Assembly: GCA_031273455.1 (NCBI GenBank) | Contig: JAISRZ010000049.1 | Span: 1 to 32,507, forward strand | Reading direction: 5' to 3' | DNA length: 32,507 bases | DNA from: Deltaproteobacteria bacterium | GTDB taxonomy: Bacteria > Desulfobacterota > Desulfarculia > Adiutricales > Adiutricaceae | Shown: one piece after another, positions 17,081 through 25,199 of the stretch | How the letters are laid out: each line of letters begins with the position of its first letter | Numbering within the stretch: position 1 is the first letter of the stretch | Program-made: the position numbers and the translations under genes | Notes under the pieces: model-generated | What the model was told of the DNA's origin: nothing | Databases searched by the model: none | Seen by the model: the letters and a program-made list of their open reading frames with translations, nothing else

Positions 17081-18391
17081 ATGCTGCATCTATTCCACCT
17101 GGAATATATCCTTAGCAAACTTATGAACGCCGCTCCTGACGTGTCCGACATAAACATGACAGTTGGGCACCCCATCCAGGTGGAGACTGGCGGCCAACTC
17201 ATTCCTGTTTATTTTGAGCCGGAAATTAGAGCGCTAACCCCATATCAGACCGAAGCCTTGGCTTTAAGCTTATTGCGGGGCGATCGTCACCTCATCGCCA
17301 CCTTATTGGACCATGGAAGTTGCGATCTTTCCTTTAACCTGGAAAACAAAGCCCGTTTTCGGGTCAATATCTTCTCCCAACAGGGCCGTTTTAGCATTGT
17401 CATGCGGAAGCTTGACACCTATATTCGCTCCATTGAGGACTTAGAGCTCCCGCCCATCTTCTATGACATGGCCAAGGTCAAAAACGGCATCATTTTAGTC
17501 ACCGGGGCCACGGGCACCGGTAAAACCACCAGCCTCGCCGCCATCTTAGATGAGATTAACCGGTCCCAAGCCGTCCACGTGGTCACCTTGGAGGACCCGG
17601 TGGAGTTTATCCACCTACCTAAGATGTCCACCTTTAACCAGCGGGAACTGGGCACGGACTTTCGGACCTTTTCCGAAGGCTTACGCTCCGCTTTACGGCA
17701 AGCCCCCAAAGTCATTTTAGTTGGCGAGATGCGGGATCGCGAGACCGTGGAAATGGCTCTTTCGGCCTCGGAAACGGGCCACTTGGTCTTTTCCACCCTC
17801 CACACGGTGGACACGGGGACCACGATCAACCGCATCGTTGGTCTTTTTGACCACGAGGAGGAAAAGCTCATTCGGGTCCGTTTGGCTGACTCCTTAAGGT
17901 GGGTCGTGAGCCAAAGGCTTTTACCCAAAATCGGCGGGGGCCGGGTGGCGGCCTTGGAGATTATGGGCTCGACCCTTCTGCTTAAAGACATTATCACCAA
18001 TGGGGAAACCCCGGAGAAAACCTTTTACGGGGCCGTGGAAGCCAACCAAGCCTTACAGTTCCAGACCTTTGACCAGCACATCATTAAGCTCTTTCGGGAC
18101 AAGATTATCACCGAGGAAACGGCCCGCACCTTTAGCTCCAAAAAGAACATCATGAACCGGAGCATTGACACCTTAAAAGCCGAAGCTGGCGAGTACATCT
18201 ACGACATTGAGGATCTGGCCTTGGAAAACCCCGAGGAGGAGTTCCCGGAACAGCCTGAGGAGTCGCCCGCCGAGGAGGCTGAGGCCGCCGCTCAATCAGG
18301 CCCATCTTCTAAAGCTGACGCCCGAATCCGCTCTGGCGGGCCGCCCCAGCCCTTAGCTTCGGATCAGCAAAACTCCCGGCGGCACGCTTAA
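17081..18391 (+). CDS. Second PilT/PilU-like ATPase with acidic C-terminal tail
   Basis: A paralogue of PilT, 436 residues, beginning at ATG 17081 two bases after the pilT stop, so translation is probably coupled. The N-terminal domain reads DVSDINMTVGHPIQVETGG. Walker A is GATGTGKT (Lys148), followed by LEDPVEFIH, VILVGEMRD and the His box FSTLHTVDTG. All ATPase signatures are present, so it should be active. About 60 residues beyond the core (from about 375) form a low-complexity tail rich in Glu, Pro and Ala, and then Gln/Arg-rich to the end. By position and tail it resembles PilU, the accessory retraction ATPase that works with PilT. The tail may bind a partner, and the next gene is the first candidate. 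Confidence 0.88.
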   Translation: MLHLFHLEYILSKLMNAAPDVSDINMTVGHPIQVETGGQLIPVYFEPEIRALTPYQTEALALSLLRGDRHLIATLLDHGSCDLSFNLENKARFRVNIFSQQGRFSIVMRKLDTYIRSIEDLELPPIFYDMAKVKNGIILVTGATGTGKTTSLAAILDEINRSQAVHVVTLEDPVEFIHLPKMSTFNQRELGTDFRTFSEGLRSALRQAPKVILVGEMRDRETVEMALSASETGHLVFSTLHTVDTGTTINRIVGLFDHEEEKLIRVRLADSLRWVVSQRLLPKIGGGRVAALEIMGSTLLLKDIITNGETPEKTFYGAVEANQALQFQTFDQHIIKLFRDKIITEETARTFSSKKNIMNRSIDTLKAEAGEYIYDIEDLALENPEEEFPEQPEESPAEEAEAAAQSGPSSKADARIRSGGPPQPLASDQQNSRRHA

Positions 18392-18411
18392 GGCCCTTTA
18401 GGTAGGTATCA

Positions 18412-19128
18412 ATGCAAATCGAGTGCCAGTACTGCCATAAAAAATTGAACGCCCCAGACGATCGGGTGGAGTACGGGAAACCCTTCTCCTTCGTTTGCCC
18501 GGGTTGCAACATGAAAAACACCTTTACCCCCACGCGACGGCAAAACGATTTGCGACCCCCGGAGACGAAATCCGAGGAAGCCCCGCCGCCCCCCCCGCCG
18601 CAACCGGTGGCCCCCCCGGCCCCGCCTAAAGTGGCCGTGGTGGCGGGCGCCGCCCCCACGGAGTTTAATTCCATTGAGCTCGATGATATCTCCGAAGGCT
18701 TAAAAATGGCCTTAGTGGCCTATGATAGCGAGGAAATCCAAGAGCTTCTCTACAATAAGCTAACGGGCATGGGCTTTAAATCGGTTATGGCCATTAACGT
18801 CCGGGACGCGGTCAAGCAGTTAAAGTTTGGTCGTTTCCAACTGATGCTCATTCAGGAAGACTATTACGGGGCCACTCTGTCCAGTAACCAGTTATTAAGG
18901 GCGGTCAATGGCTTAGAGCTAAGCATTCGCCACGAGATGTTTATCGCTTTAATTGGGCCTAGCTTCACCTCGCTAGACGATTTAACGGCCTTTAGCCTGT
19001 CCTTGGATACGGTCATTAACACCGCTGACCTAGAGGAAGTGGAAAAGATCCTCATTAGCGGCATGGGCCACGTCCAAAAGTTCTACTCTGTCTATAATGA
19101 GATGCTCATTCAAAGAGGGTTAGACTAG
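18412..19128 (+). CDS. Zinc-ribbon protein with a receiver-like domain lacking the acceptor Asp
   Basis: This is a 238-residue cytoplasmic protein, probably accessory to the pilus ATPases. Residues 1-40 form a zinc ribbon with Cys5-x2-Cys8 and Cys29-x2-Cys32. Residues 55-80 are a Pro-rich linker including a run of six Pro. Residues 95-238 look like a response-regulator receiver fold: strand MALVAYDS, helix EEIQELLYNKLTGMGF, then FQLMLIQEDYYG where the phospho-acceptor Asp is expected but Gln is found, and MFIALIGPSFTS in place of the switch Thr/Ser strand. The conserved Lys is not evident. So it is likely a phosphorylation-independent pseudo-receiver. It starts 20 bases after the second ATPase, with weak AGGTAGG upstream, and is the last gene before the operon terminator. 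The fold assignment rests on pattern only. Confidence 0.65.
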   Translation: MQIECQYCHKKLNAPDDRVEYGKPFSFVCPGCNMKNTFTPTRRQNDLRPPETKSEEAPPPPPPQPVAPPAPPKVAVVAGAAPTEFNSIELDDISEGLKMALVAYDSEEIQELLYNKLTGMGFKSVMAINVRDAVKQLKFGRFQLMLIQEDYYGATLSSNQLLRAVNGLELSIRHEMFIALIGPSFTSLDDLTAFSLSLDTVINTADLEEVEKILISGMGHVQKFYSVYNEMLIQRGLD

Positions 19129-19184
19129 GATTAAGGCTTTTTGAGCCTATTACTTGGGTCTAGCCGTTAGGCCAGGGGGGTTAA

Positions 19185-19216
19185 CCCTGGGGGTGGTTAT
19201 CCCCCCGGGGTTTTTT
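19185..19216 (+). terminator. Rho-independent terminator of the glnS-pilT operon
   Basis: CCCTGGGGG (19185-19193) pairs with CCCCCGGGG (19202-19210) with one G-T pair, followed by six T. It lies about 57 bases after the zinc-ribbon gene. Confidence 0.88.
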
Positions 19217-19533
19217 ATCGCCATAAGGGCGCTAAAGGACGCCTTTAGTCAGGGGACAAGAATGGCGGACAATGGCGCCGCGCGCTGGGCGATGGCCATA
19301 TTAGGATTATTAGCGCTGGTAAAGGAACTTTTCTGTTATTTCAACCTTTTTTATTTCGTTCGGTTTTGACCATGGCCCGAGCTTTTCCGATAACGAAGAG
19401 GAAAAGAAACTCGCGGGTCGACACGGGCTTCTCGCTGATTTAATTTTAATAATAGTATGTTTTTATTATATTATTAAATCATTGATATATAAATTTTAAC
19501 TGTTATGCTATTAGTTAGAGTATTTAAAATTAG
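19217..19533. other. Intergenic stretch leading into an AT-rich island
   Basis: There is no supported gene. A 71-codon frame (19154-19369) runs straight through the terminator and lacks a start signal. At about 19437 composition changes abruptly from host-like to almost pure A and T. Confidence 0.6.
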
Positions 19534-19800
19534 ATTTTAATTAATGAAAATATTATTAAATTATCTAATTTATATATTAAAAGTGGCACTATTCCTAAAA
19601 ATAAAATAATAGACGCTTGTCATATAGCTACTGCCACTTTTAACAATTTGGACATTATTGCTAGTATGAATTTATCTCATATAGTTCGGTCAAAAACACG
19701 TATTTTTAATGACAACATTGCTAAAGAATATAATTTTAATCCAATTAGCATTCTTACACCTCAGGAGATTGTTGAAAATGTTAGCTATAGATCCCATTGA
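19534..19800 (+). pseudogene. PIN-domain protein, 5'-truncated remnant
   Basis: An open frame of 88 codons begins right after an in-frame TAG, without any usable start, and ends at TGA 19798-19800. It reads IIDACHIATATFNNLDIIAS, then MNLSHIVRSKTRIFNDN and ISILTPQEIVENV. This matches the C-terminal half of PIN-domain ribonucleases of toxin type: DAxHIA with an acidic metal ligand, the LD-I-x-S-x-N-x-x-H-I block, and the TPEE end. The N-terminal half with the first catalytic Asp is missing, so the protein should be inactive. Codon use is AT-rich, unlike the neighbouring backbone genes. The intact small gene after it overlaps its end by 23 bases. Confidence 0.7.
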
Positions 19801-19969
19801 GGCTGAAATTGATAAGATCCGTGATGACATTTACGAAAAAACTAAAAATATGTCCAATGCGGAATTGCTTGACTATTTTCATAAAATTGCCGAAAAAGCG
19901 GCTAAAAAATACGGTTTCAATCTTGTTGAATCTCTGAACACCAGTATGATTAAAGAGATAAGTGAGTAG
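19778..19969 (+). CDS. Small protein paired with the PIN remnant (possible antitoxin or accessory)
   Basis: This is a 63-residue protein, MLAIDPIEAEIDKIRDDIYE and onward, mostly helical with many charged residues. I choose ATG 19778 rather than an earlier in-frame start at 19709, because AGGAG lies ten bases before it and the pattern IDKIRDDIYEKTKNMSNAEL resembles small IR-x-x-IYE-x-TK-x-M-S proteins that I recall beside PIN-type toxins. It overlaps the end of the PIN remnant, the usual arrangement of such pairs. With the toxin half destroyed it may be an orphan. The role is inferred from position and general resemblance only. Confidence 0.55.
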   Translation: MLAIDPIEAEIDKIRDDIYEKTKNMSNAELLDYFHKIAEKAAKKYGFNLVESLNTSMIKEISE

Positions 19970-20081
19970 GTTGTTCTTTTAACCATACGCTGATTGTTTT
20001 TGACTCTAAAATGACTTTGTCTAAAAGCTTGTTATATAGATCTATAATAAGATCTAATTTCGAGTGTTTTAATTTTTACAC

Positions 20082-20120
20082 AGAAACCATCGGATATGTT
20101 CCGATGGTTTCTTTATTTTT
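20082..20120 (+). terminator. Terminator after the PIN-associated gene
   Basis: A 13-bp perfect stem, AGAAACCATCGGA (20082-20094) with TCCGATGGTTTCT (20100-20112), encloses TATGT and is followed by TTATTTTT. It should end transcription of the PIN island. Confidence 0.85.
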
Positions 20121-20211
20121 ACTTAATTTAGTTGGGTAATTATTTATTTTATGATGTATAATGATTAAAAATGATAGAACAATTCTAATCATATAAAAGG
20201 AGACTTGAAAA

Positions 20212-20493
20212 ATGAATTTTATTAGCCGTCAATTTCCAAGCGAGGCTCAACATGTCAAAGCCTCTAACAAAACAGAAAATAGGCCATCAACTATAGGTAA
20301 CAGAAAACATCGTAATTATGCTAAATATGAAAATTTAAAAGAAAAAATGCTTGCTTTACTAAATAAAAGGAAATATACTTCAAAAGAAATTGCGAGTAAA
20401 TTACAAATTTGTCATCCTGGAACATTTTTTAAGTATAAAGCATTGCTTCAAATTGATTATAAATTTCGTAACCGTTCACTAAGCCTTTTTTGA
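20212..20493 (+). CDS. Hypothetical 93-residue protein, possible winged-helix
   Basis: I do not recognise the family. ATG 20212 has AGGAG nine bases upstream and TATAAT at 20156-20161, so it is likely expressed. The protein is basic. Residues 1-40 are polar and probably disordered. Residues 41-80 read NLKEKMLALLNKRKYTSKEI then ASKLQICHPGTFFKYKALLQ, in which a helix, a turn and a second helix (YTSKEIASKLQI) look like a helix-turn-helix of the kind found in small DNA-binding proteins. The gene is AT-rich and lies between the PIN remnant and a decayed IS66 copy, so it is probably part of the transferred island. Confidence 0.45.
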   Translation: MNFISRQFPSEAQHVKASNKTENRPSTIGNRKHRNYAKYENLKEKMLALLNKRKYTSKEIASKLQICHPGTFFKYKALLQIDYKFRNRSLSLF

Positions 20494-20614
20494 CCCTCGT
20501 TGAGCTGTGGGACTTATTCCCTATTTAAGCTGGAATCAATACCTCTCTCTTGACTTAAATCTTCTTATTATTTTGGACCCCCCCAAAAAATTTCTACTGA
20601 GCGCTATTTTCCCC

Positions 20615-20642
20615 TTGACATCTCAAAATTCCGACTTATAAT
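20615..20642 (+). promoter_or_regulatory. Near-consensus promoter of the IS66 transposase gene
   Basis: TTGACA (20615-20620), a 16-base spacer and TATAAT (20637-20642), about 120 bases before the first usable transposase start. Such a strong promoter on a decayed element would still be active. Confidence 0.65.
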
Positions 20643-20683
20643 AGGGCCTGGCTTTAAAATCAGTCAAAATTCCTATAAGCGCT

Positions 20684-20743
20684 ACCGGAGCCGAGCCTAT
20701 CGGAGCCGAACCTACCGGAGCCGAGTCTACCGGAGTCGAGCCT
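20684..20743 (+). repeat. Four 15-bp tandem units in frame with the transposase
   Basis: Units at 20684-20698, 20699-20713, 20714-20728 and 20729-20743 vary around ACCGGAGCCGAGCCT. They are in the same frame as the IS66 transposase and would encode TGAEP-IGAEP-TGAES-TGVEP. They lie upstream of the predicted TTG start, so may or may not be translated. Confidence 0.8.
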
Positions 20744-20764
20744 TTACTCGACGAGGCGGCTAAT

Positions 20765-21987
20765 TTGTCCGTTTCCTCCTCCGTTTCTGAGCAAGACGAC
20801 AAGACAGACGACAACGCTTCTGGTATCTTCTTACCCCTTAAGTTTATCCTTTATTTGCTCCAGATTATCATTACCCTCCAGTCCAAAATCGATACCCTAA
20901 CCAAGGAGAACGCCATCCTGGCGGAGAAAGCCAACCAACCCGCGAAAGATTCGGATAATTCTTCTAAGCCCCCGTCCCAAGGCCGATACCCCAAAAGTAA
21001 ACCTGAACTTGACGAACATGGGAACCCCATCAAAGGTAAACCCGGGGCCAAGAAAGGGCGCAAAGCCCATCACCGGAAAAAAGCTAACTCCAAAAATAAG
21101 GACTCCGCGGACCAGCCTCTCGAACTGATTGGTCAAGATATTCCGACAGAAGAGGTTGAAATCCGCCCTGATTTCTTGGAATGCCCCGAGTGTGGCGGCA
21201 AATTGGTCCACTCTAAGGGCCGGGAGCGCCACTTTGAGCGGATCGAATTAGTTGATCACCCTCTGATCCGGAGAAACTATACTTCTGAAGCCTATCGGCG
21301 CCCTGATTGCGGTAAAATCCATTATGGCCACCAACCAGCTACCTTGGATACCGGTCTACTCGGCCCCAAGCTTATATCTTTGATTGGATTTCAAAAAGGT
21401 GTAGGGCATATAAGCGTTACCGGCATCCAGAAGCTTTTGGCCATCTTCGGTTTGAACGTCTCCCGCGGCTACATCAGTAAAATCCTTGATAAACGCTCCG
21501 ATTCTTTGGGACAGGCTTATAACGATCTAAAGGAGGCCCTTCCCAGCCAAAAGAAATTGAACATCGATGAGACTTTACATCGCGAAAATGGGAAACGGTT
21601 ATGGACCTGGTTTTTCCGGGCCGCGACATTCGCGGTCTTCGGTATAAGAGTCGGTCGGTCGGCGGATATCCTTATAGAGTTTCTGACCAAAGACTTTAAA
21701 GGGCTTATCGGTTGCGATTACTTCTCAGCGTCCAGAAAACCGCTTAGGTTGTTCCCTTTCTTGAAAGCCCAGTTTTTGCGGATCTTGAACGTGATCTACA
21801 GTTTTTAGCTGACCACTTAGCCGATCAGGAGTTGCGCGAATATGGATCTAAACTCGTAGCTCTATTAAAAGAGGTGTTCGAGAAAAATAAGCTGTGGCGA
21901 CAACTTCGGAGGCCTAGAGATCCTCTCGACCCAAATGACCCTGACCTTGAAGGCGAGGAGCGGGAGGCCTGGGCCAGGAGATCCTGA
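20765..21987 (+). pseudogene. tnpC: IS66-family transposase, frameshifted and truncated
   Basis: The first 347 codons (20765-21808) give a clear IS66 TnpC N-terminal two-thirds: a coiled-coil (TLQSKIDTLTKENAILAEKA), the SDNSSKPPSQGR block, a zinc-finger-like CPECGG region where one Cys pair is degraded (RRPDCGKI), and the DDE core start NIDETLHRENGKRLWTWFFR with IGCDYFSASRK. Near 21780 the frame shifts. The remainder continues in another frame, LERDLQFLADHLADQELREY, then ALLKEVFEKNKLWRQLRRP, to TGA 21985-21987. The C-terminal part with the last catalytic Glu is lost. TTG 20765 has GAGG eight bases upstream. No companion tnpA or tnpB is present, so the element cannot move by itself. Confidence 0.88.
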
Positions 21988-22618
21988 ATAGAGTACGAAC
22001 CAGGTTCATACGACCAGGGCCAAAAGGCCTTGGTCGGGCTTTAGCCAGGCGCCTAGACTCTAAGACCCAGGCGAGACTTAAGGCCGCAGGCCCGTGGTCT
22101 AAGGTTAAAAGCCTAAAAGCGCGGCTTTAATTTGGGCTGGAGGCGCTCTTAAGCCCCTTTCTAAAGGACCTCGGCGATGGCGTTCTGTCCCTAAAGCCCT
22201 TTGACGGCCAGGGTTTGGCCTTGGGCCCCCCTAGAAAAATCGCTCTTTTTGCCCTTGAAAACGATTACGCCTATTTCTGTGAAGTTTACTGTTTATAAGC
22301 TTTTCCCAAGGCTAAACGCTCATGAAATCTCTAATCTAGCGCTTAACGCGGTCGCGAGAGGTTTTCTAGGCCATGGATCCCCAAACTTTAAAAGGTTAAG
22401 CGGCCCTTGGCCCACTTTTTAGCCCAAGTAAAGGGGGGGTAACGGACCGCCGAGGCGTTTTTTGCGTGAATAGGCAGTCTCTAAGATAACTATTTGAATT
22501 TACAATGTTTTTTATTTGATTTTTGTCGCCGCGTAACTAATTTTAATTGAGGATAATTAGTCTTAAGACGAGGAGTTAGGGTTGGTGGCTTAAAAAACAG
22601 ATACGATTTGAAAAACCT
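21988..22618. other. Intergenic stretch after the IS66 remnant
   Basis: No gene is supported. A 10-bp hairpin GACCAGGGCC/GGCCTTGGTC (22012-22021 and 22026-22035, loop AAAA) lacks a T run. A 73-codon frame at 22201-22422 has no ribosome site or recognisable domain. Confidence 0.5.
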
Positions 22619-22627
22619 TGGTATAAT
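22619..22627 (+). promoter_or_regulatory. Extended -10 promoter of the DUF362 operon
   Basis: TGGTATAAT (22619-22627) is an extended -10 element with perfect TATAAT. No good -35 hexamer stands at the right distance, as is usual for extended -10 promoters. The leader would be about 90 bases. Confidence 0.5.
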
Positions 22628-22725
22628 AGAGCATTCTGATTTTGGCGCTTATCATCTCCAAGGGCTCATATTGTCTTCGCTAAACTTCAGAACACATCTG
22701 GCTCAAATAAACTGGAGGACTATCG

Positions 22726-23628
22726 GTGAATAGGAGAACCTTTTTAAAGACTTTGGCTGGTGGGGCCTTAGGTCTTGGCTTAGGCGCCCTAGCTCCGCCC
22801 ACGCTTAAGGCGGCGGCTTCCCCGGACCTGGTGGCCGTTAAGGGCCTAGATTTAACCACTATGTTTGACCGGGGCTTGGAAGCCTTAGGCGGGCTGGGCC
22901 GTTATATTAAAAGCGGCCAAACGGTCCTCATTAAGCCCAACATGGCTTGGGCCGTGGACCCGGAAGGCGCGGCCAACACTAACCCGGCCTTAATCGCTCA
23001 TATGGTTAAGAACATTCTTAACCTTGGGGCCAAAAAGGTCTATGTCTACGACAACACCTGCGACAACTGGTCGGACGCTTACCGGATGTCCGGTCTAGAG
23101 AGCGCGGCCACGGACGCTGGGGCCACCGTGGCCCCGGCCTATCAAGAAGGCTATTTCCAAAAAGTGACCATCCCCGGGGGCGCGACCTTAAAGACCACCC
23201 AGTACCATGAGCTTTACTTGGAAGCCGATGTTATCATCAACGTCCCGGTTCTAAAGCATCATGGGGGCGCTAAGATGACCGCCGCCATGAAAAACCTCAT
23301 GGGGGCCATTTGGGACCGGCGGCCTCTCCACCGGGAGGGCTTGGACGAGACCATCCCGGACCTTTTGCTTTATAAAAAGCCTAACCTCCACGTGGTTGAC
23401 GCGGCTCGGGTTATGTTAAACGGCGGGCCTCGCGGTCGGGGCGACACCCGTTATCTTTCCAGTCAGATGCTCCTAGTCTCCGAGGATCCCGTGGCCGTTG
23501 ACGCGGCCTGCGCCAAGATCCTGGAAGCCAGTGGCCTTAAAGCCCCGGACTACATCCGTCAAGGCGAGTCCTTAGGCTTAGGCGTGGCCGATTTGACCAA
23601 ACTGAATGTCCAACGGCTGAGCGTCTAG
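22726..23628 (+). CDS. Tat-exported DUF362 domain protein
   Basis: This 300-residue protein of the DUF362 family is predicted to be periplasmic or membrane-attached. GTG 22726 is the start, with GGAGG seven bases upstream. The N-terminus MNRRTFLKTLAGGALGLGLG is a Tat signal (RRTFLK followed by a glycine-rich hydrophobic stretch and a probable cut near LKAAA), so it folds before export. The DUF362 core shows VLIKPNMAW (68-76), NTNPALIAHMVK and INVPVLKHHGGAKMTAAMKNL, ending with EDPVAVDAACAKIL. No ferredoxin domain is fused here; one follows in the next gene, 21 bases downstream. Tat export and the neighbour suggest a redox role at the membrane. DUF362 has no settled reaction, so the substrate is unknown. 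Confidence 0.85.
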   Translation: MNRRTFLKTLAGGALGLGLGALAPPTLKAAASPDLVAVKGLDLTTMFDRGLEALGGLGRYIKSGQTVLIKPNMAWAVDPEGAANTNPALIAHMVKNILNLGAKKVYVYDNTCDNWSDAYRMSGLESAATDAGATVAPAYQEGYFQKVTIPGGATLKTTQYHELYLEADVIINVPVLKHHGGAKMTAAMKNLMGAIWDRRPLHREGLDETIPDLLLYKKPNLHVVDAARVMLNGGPRGRGDTRYLSSQMLLVSEDPVAVDAACAKILEASGLKAPDYIRQGESLGLGVADLTKLNVQRLSV

Positions 23629-23649
23629 CCTCAGACTAAGCTAACCGCC

Positions 23650-25071
23650 ATGACTAGTTTTTCTAAAGGTAGTCCCAGGAGGGCTTTAGCCAGGCTTCGC
23701 CGTTTATTGGCCTATGGGCTACTTAGCCTATTGATCGCGGCTTTTCTTTGGCCACGCCCAATGGAAGGGATCCTTTCGACCTTGGCCCGGCTCCAGTTTG
23801 GCCAGGCCTTGGCCCGTTTAGCTTCCTCGCCTTCCTATCCCGAGGCTCTTTACGTGGTGGCCATCGCCCTAATAACCTGGCTTTTAGGGCGTTGGTTCTG
23901 TTCCTTTGTCTGCCCTTTAGGCGCCTTAATGGATCTGGCCGGGCGCTTAAAGGGGTTATTTTCCCGGACCAAGTTCACCCACCAACCCCAGACTTATAAA
24001 CGCTTCCTCATCCCAACCTTGGCCCTCCTGGCGTTCTGGTTTGGGGCCACGACCCTTTTTGGCTTATTGGAGCCTTACAGTCTCCTAGTGGCTAAAAGCC
24101 TTCTCTACGCTGGGCCCAATCTCATCCTGGTTGGGGTAATAATCCTCGCGGCCTTTAAAGGTCGGGTCTTTTGTGACTATTTATGCCCCACCGGGCTAAG
24201 TTTAAAGATCCTGGCCAGTCGCTCGCTTTTACGCCTCACGATCCGAGACTCTTGTTTAAGCTGCGGGGCCTGTTCCCGGGTCTGCCCCACCTCTTGCGTG
24301 GATGGCCGAGCTAAAGCCTTGGAGCCGGGTCGTTGCGTTTTGTGTCTGGACTGCTTGGCCGTGTGCCCCAATGGCTCTTTAACTTACGGTTTTGAGTCAA
24401 TTAAGCTGGAGCCTAAAAGGCGGGCTTTTTTAAGCCAGGCGGCTTTAGGTTTAGTGGTGGCCAGCTCTAGCTTAGCTCCGGCGTCCTTAAGGGCTAAGGC
24501 CTATGGCCAGCCCGAGGCGGTCCCGGTCCTACCCCCGGGCGCTCTGTCTTTGGCTCACTTGGGCGCCCACTGCAGTCTTTGCCACAGTTGCGTCAGGATC
24601 TGCCCTAACCACGCTCTTGTCCCGAGCTCCAACGCGCACCCGGCCCTTTGGAACCGTCCGGTTTTGGACGCTTATGTGGGGTTCTGCCAATATGACTGCG
24701 TCCTTTGCGGCCAGATCTGCCCAACCAAGGCTCTCATCCCTTTAACCGTTGAGGAAAAACGGGTGGCCCGAGTGGGGACGGTTTTCTTTGAGCGCCCCGA
24801 GTGCGTCATTGTCCGGAACAACACTAGCTGCGGGGCTTGCGCCGAGCTTTGCCCCACCGGGGCGGTGAGCATGATCATGGCCCCTTCTGGCCGCGAGGAG
24901 CCCACTATCCAGGATAACCTTTGTATTGGCTGCGGGGCTTGTCAACAGGCTTGTCCGGTCCGGCCCATTAGCGCCATTAGGGTTAATGGTTTACTGATTC
25001 AGCAGACCGCGGCCCGGCCCGAGAAAATCGCGACCGAGGACGAGACTTTAACCGAGGATTTCCCTTTTTAA
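23650..25071 (+). CDS. Membrane polyferredoxin, NapH-like domain fused to NapG-like domain
   Basis: This 473-residue integral membrane protein probably passes electrons between the quinone pool and a periplasmic partner. Hydrophobic helices lie near 18-33, 64-80, 119-139 and 155-169, with the NapH/MauN-type CxxxCP motifs CSFVCP (84-89) and CDYLCP (175-180). Two ferredoxin clusters follow (CLSCGACSRVCP at 202-213 and CVLCLDCLAVCP at 229-240). A second module begins at PKRRAFLSQAALGLV (about 256), which looks like an internal Tat signal or anchor. It carries four more cluster motifs, near 308-319, 346-358, 385-402 and 425-436. In Nap systems NapH and the Tat-exported NapG are separate proteins; here they appear fused. 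No nap catalytic gene is nearby, so the DUF362 protein is the likely partner. Confidence 0.82.
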   Translation: MTSFSKGSPRRALARLRRLLAYGLLSLLIAAFLWPRPMEGILSTLARLQFGQALARLASSPSYPEALYVVAIALITWLLGRWFCSFVCPLGALMDLAGRLKGLFSRTKFTHQPQTYKRFLIPTLALLAFWFGATTLFGLLEPYSLLVAKSLLYAGPNLILVGVIILAAFKGRVFCDYLCPTGLSLKILASRSLLRLTIRDSCLSCGACSRVCPTSCVDGRAKALEPGRCVLCLDCLAVCPNGSLTYGFESIKLEPKRRAFLSQAALGLVVASSSLAPASLRAKAYGQPEAVPVLPPGALSLAHLGAHCSLCHSCVRICPNHALVPSSNAHPALWNRPVLDAYVGFCQYDCVLCGQICPTKALIPLTVEEKRVARVGTVFFERPECVIVRNNTSCGACAELCPTGAVSMIMAPSGREEPTIQDNLCIGCGACQQACPVRPISAIRVNGLLIQQTAARPEKIATEDETLTEDFPF

Positions 25072-25150
25072 GCTGATTTAAGCGCGATAGTTAGCGTTTT
25101 AGAGGTTGTTTAAAGGTTATTAGGGGATAAATAATAGCTACAGACGAAAA

Positions 25151-25171
25151 AACCCGGCCAAAGGCCGGGTT
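25151..25171 (-). terminator. Terminator, mainly for the minus-strand ferredoxin gene
   Basis: AACCCGGCC (25151-25159) and GGCCGGGTT (25163-25171) form a perfect 9-bp stem around AAA. The minus strand then has six T, so it terminates the ferredoxin gene ending at 25200. The plus side has only ATTAATTT, so it may act weakly in that direction for the polyferredoxin gene. Confidence 0.85.
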
Positions 25172-25199
25172 ATTAATTTCCAGGGTAGGCTTGGGGGGG

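Noticed and set aside
19154-19369. 71-codon frame after the zinc-ribbon gene
   Set aside because: It runs through a clear terminator hairpin and has no start signal.
22012-22035. 10-bp hairpin after the IS66 remnant
   Set aside because: No T run follows, so it is not called a terminator.
22201-22422. 73-codon frame before the DUF362 gene
   Set aside because: No ribosome site and no recognisable protein pattern; probably chance.
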